In this document: in pieces, positions 61,957-64,000 of the stretch
Layout of the letters: each line of letters begins with the position of its first letter
Numbering within the stretch: the first letter of the stretch is position 1
Source: CAITWD01 sp963842065
GTDB taxonomy: Bacteria > Actinomycetota > Thermoleophilia > Miltoncostaeales > Miltoncostaeaceae
NCBI GenBank assembly: GCA_963842065.1
Contig: CAWJEW010000006.1
Span: 186,001 to 250,000 of the forward strand
Reading direction: 5' to 3'
DNA length: 64,000 nt
The notes under the pieces: model-generated
What the model saw: only the letters and a program-made list of their open reading frames with translations
Database searches by the model: none
Told to the model about the DNA's origin: nothing
Translations under genes and position numbers: made by a program

Positions 61957-63414
61957 CTAGTAGCGGTAGTGATCGGGCTTGTAGGGGCCCTCGATCGGGA
62001 CACCGATGTAGCTGGCCTGTTCTTCGGTCAGCTCGGTGAGCTCCACACCGAGCGCGCCGAGGTGCAGGCGTGCGACCTTTTCGTCGAGAAGCTTGGGAAG
62101 GACGTACACCCTCCGCTCGTAGTCGTCGTTTTTCGTAAACAGCTCGACCTGCGCAATCACCTGGTTGCTGAACGAGTTGGACATGACAAACGACGGGTGC
62201 CCGGTCGCATTGCCGAGGTTCAGCAGGCGCCCCTCGGACAAGACGATGATCGCGTGGGCGTCCGGAAAGATCCACTCGTCGACCTGCGGCTTGATCGTGT
62301 TGCGTCGCACGCCCGGGTACTGCGCCAATCCGGCCATGTCGATCTCGTTGTCGAAGTGACCGATGTTGCCGACGATCGCCTGGTGTTTCATCCGCGCCAT
62401 GTGTTCCACGGTGATGATGCCGCGGTTACCCGTGGCGGTCACGAACAGATCCGCGATCTCGACCACGGACTCGAGTGCCGCGACCTGGTACCCCTGCATC
62501 GCCGCCTGCAGGGCGCAGATCGGGTCGATTTCGGTGACGATGACGCGGGCGCCCTGGGCGCGCAGGGACTCCGCGCAGCCCTTGCCGACGTCCCCGAAGC
62601 CGCACACGACCGCGACCTTGCCGCCCAGCATCACGTCGGTGGCCCGATTGATGCCGTCGACCAGCGAGTGCCGGCAGCCGTAGAGGTTGTCGAACTTGGA
62701 CTTGGTGACCGAGTCGTTGACGTTGATCGCCGGGAACAGCAGCGCATCCTGCTCGGCCAGCTGGTAGAGCCGGTGCACGCCGGTGGTCGTCTCCTCGGTC
62801 ACGCCCTTGATGCCCGCGGCGATGGCGGTCCAGCGGTTGGGGTCCTCGCGCAGTGAGCGCCGCAGCAGCCCGAGCACGATCGCGAATTCCTCGGAGTCCG
62901 CCGTCGCCGGGCCGGGCACCTCGCCGGCACGTTCGAACTCGCAGCCCTTGTGGACGAGCATCGTGGCATCGCCGCCGTCATCGAGGATCATGTTCGGTCC
63001 GGCACCATCCGGCCAGCGCAGCGCCTGCTCGGTCGCCCACCAGTATTCGTCGAGGGTCTCCCCCTTCCACGCGAACACCGGCACACCGGACGGTGCGTCG
63101 GGGGTCCCGTCCGGGCCGACGACGATGGCCGCCGCCGCATGGTCCTGCGTCGAGAAGATGTTGCATGAGGCCCAGCGGACCTGCGCACCGAGGGCGGTCA
63201 GTGTCTCGATCAGCACCGCCGTTTGGACGGTCATGTGCAGTGACCCAGTGATTCGCGCACGGGCGAGCGGCTGGCTGTCGGCGTGCTCGACGCGGATTGC
63301 CATGAGTCCGGGCATCTCGTGCTCGGCCAGGCGAATCTCGTTGCGGCCGAACTCGGCCAGGGAGAGATCGGCCACCTTAAACTCGGTGGAAGCCAGTAGC
63401 GCACCTGTCGTCAT
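61957..63414 (-). CDS. ahcY: S-adenosylhomocysteinase
   Basis: The 485 aa protein has the family blocks: SCNIFSTQDHAAAA (substrate region), GDATMLVHKG, NVNDSVTKSKFDNLYGCRHS (Lys, Cys), the NAD-binding VVCGFGDVGKGCAESLRAQG, GNIGHFDNEIDMAG and the C-terminal KPDHYRY. It splits S-adenosylhomocysteine to homocysteine and adenosine, in the cytoplasm as a tetramer. Length is that of the bacterial long form (with the insertion near residues 110-160). Start 63,414. Confidence 0.97.
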   Translation of the reverse strand: MTTGALLASTEFKVADLSLAEFGRNEIRLAEHEMPGLMAIRVEHADSQPLARARITGSLHMTVQTAVLIETLTALGAQVRWASCNIFSTQDHAAAAIVVGPDGTPDAPSGVPVFAWKGETLDEYWWATEQALRWPDGAGPNMILDDGGDATMLVHKGCEFERAGEVPGPATADSEEFAIVLGLLRRSLREDPNRWTAIAAGIKGVTEETTTGVHRLYQLAEQDALLFPAINVNDSVTKSKFDNLYGCRHSLVDGINRATDVMLGGKVAVVCGFGDVGKGCAESLRAQGARVIVTEIDPICALQAAMQGYQVAALESVVEIADLFVTATGNRGIITVEHMARMKHQAIVGNIGHFDNEIDMAGLAQYPGVRRNTIKPQVDEWIFPDAHAIIVLSEGRLLNLGNATGHPSFVMSNSFSNQVIAQVELFTKNDDYERRVYVLPKLLDEKVARLHLGALGVELTELTEEQASYIGVPIEGPYKPDHYRY

Positions 63415-63693
63415 GCAATCTCCATCATCGGTAGGGGCGGAGCACCTCGGGTGCGCGCGGACAACGCGGGCGCCCGAGGGCCGATCGACGCGACCCGCGG
63501 GACGGTTCCCCCGATCGCGCCGTCACGAGAGCGAGTCGTCGATCTCACCACGGCATCTTACCCGCATGGCACCCCCGGCCGGCCCGAGATCCGGGGCGAC
63601 CGCGAGTAATCGCCGGTGTCGGGAGGCGTGACCGAATGACACCGTCCCCGGGGAGCCCTGGCGGATCGGTCACCGATCGTCCAGGATTGCCGC
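63415..63693. promoter_or_regulatory. Leader region of ahcY and of a small acidic protein gene
   Basis: Divergent promoters must lie here. The 5' leader of ahcY (minus strand) is GC-rich and can form stems, but I could not align it with a SAH or SAM riboswitch consensus. Confidence 0.35.
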
Positions 63694-63996
63694 ATGACAC
63701 TCATTATGAAGATCACCGATGAAGGCACCCAGTATGCAGATCAGCTCCACGATCTGCTCGCGGAGTTCGACGTCAACCCGGCGATCGAGGACGAGATCGA
63801 CGAGATCAGCCTCCTCCCTGCCTATGTTCTTGCAGGTGCGTCGATCCGCACGGAGGCACACGCGCACGGCAGCCACATGCACGTCGTCGCGATCACCGTC
63901 GAGATCGCAGAGGAGCTCGAGGAGGCGTTCTACGAGACGCTCGGACACGTCCTCGAGGCGAGCGACGAGGACGACGATGAGGACGCCGCGGACTGA
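63694..63996 (+). CDS. Small acidic protein
   Basis: The 100 aa protein MTLIMKITDEGTQYADQLHD reads NPAIEDEIDEISLLPAYVLA, then HMHVVAITVEIAEELEEAFY, then a very acidic tail (EASDEDDDEDAAD). No known domain. The + strand frame has better codon bias than its antisense frame. Confidence 0.5.
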   Translation: MTLIMKITDEGTQYADQLHDLLAEFDVNPAIEDEIDEISLLPAYVLAGASIRTEAHAHGSHMHVVAITVEIAEELEEAFYETLGHVLEASDEDDDEDAAD

Positions 63997-64000
63997 GCGT

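Noticed and set aside
63415..63560. SAH or SAM riboswitch in the ahcY leader
   Set aside because: I tried to fit the known consensus blocks and could not; an Infernal/Rfam scan would decide.
63670..63948. Minus-strand 92 aa frame opposite the acidic protein
   Set aside because: The + strand frame has a better start and codon use; the minus frame is its leucine/arginine-rich shadow.

Overview
The window is about 64 kb of GC-rich DNA with a strong preference for G or C at third codon positions, frequent GTG/TTG starts and clear Shine-Dalgarno sites. With a DUF2252 protein, an LCP/LytR_C cell-wall pair, an orphan cytochrome b, a NADPH:F420 reductase-like protein and secreted proteins of the NGxSIxNGSIPGTKL type, it points to a high-GC actinobacterium, possibly Thermoleophilia-like. 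The phylum is a reasonable inference; the class is a guess. No intact tRNA or rRNA gene, CRISPR array or replication origin was seen.

Layout. 1-9 kb: integrase debris, a HAD hydrolase, a decapitated DISARM-type DrmD helicase, a VOC protein, a histidine-kinase-less protein with two KdpD/Usp modules, and more gene ends. 9.2-14.6 kb: an insertion-sequence nest (IS30 inside IS3 inside a flavodoxin gene, then an IS701 element). 14.6-22.8 kb: host genes (flavodoxin-dienelactone hydrolase operon, malic enzyme-fumarase operon, 3-hydroxyisobutyrate dehydrogenase-like enzyme, PPC protein). 23-26 kb: second integration scar plus an F420 reductase-like gene and a mobile HTH gene. 26.5-32.7 kb: orphan cytochrome b, a NatAB-like ABC exporter and secreted proteins. 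32.7-44.6 kb: densest scar region, with a long integrase pseudogene, candidate excisionase genes, an ISL3 element, a GIY-YIG protein and several broken genes, split by a GT39-like glycosyltransferase. 44.7-48.8 kb: cell-envelope genes. 49-53 kb: last scar and small genes. 53-64 kb: conserved chromosome (MoaF-like, SnoaL-like, DUF2252, TRAP transporter, L,D-transpeptidase, S-adenosylhomocysteinase).

The unifying theme is repeated integration at one tRNA. Six copies of the 3' half of a tRNA-Arg(CCG) gene, all on the + strand, lie at 8.1, 9.2, 24.0, 32.9, 34.7 and 49.1 kb. Around them are at least eleven dead tyrosine-integrase pieces, nearly all on the minus strand. The flanks of the sites fall into two classes, and two (possibly three) integrase families are present, so at least two families of integrative element appear to have inserted one after another and decayed in place. 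The recurring gene order integrase / 67-71 aa protein / 84 aa protein / HTH protein, together with a repeated HTH protein that looks terminase-small-subunit-like, outlines a small integrative element that I cannot match to a named type.

Functioning host systems that can be read are: malic enzyme plus fumarase (C4 metabolism, overlapping genes), flavodoxin plus dienelactone hydrolase (overlapping genes), an ABC-2 exporter pair, a TRAP dicarboxylate-type importer with a fused QM membrane subunit, cell-wall enzymes (LCP ligase, LytR_C partner, L,D-transpeptidase), and S-adenosylhomocysteine recycling.
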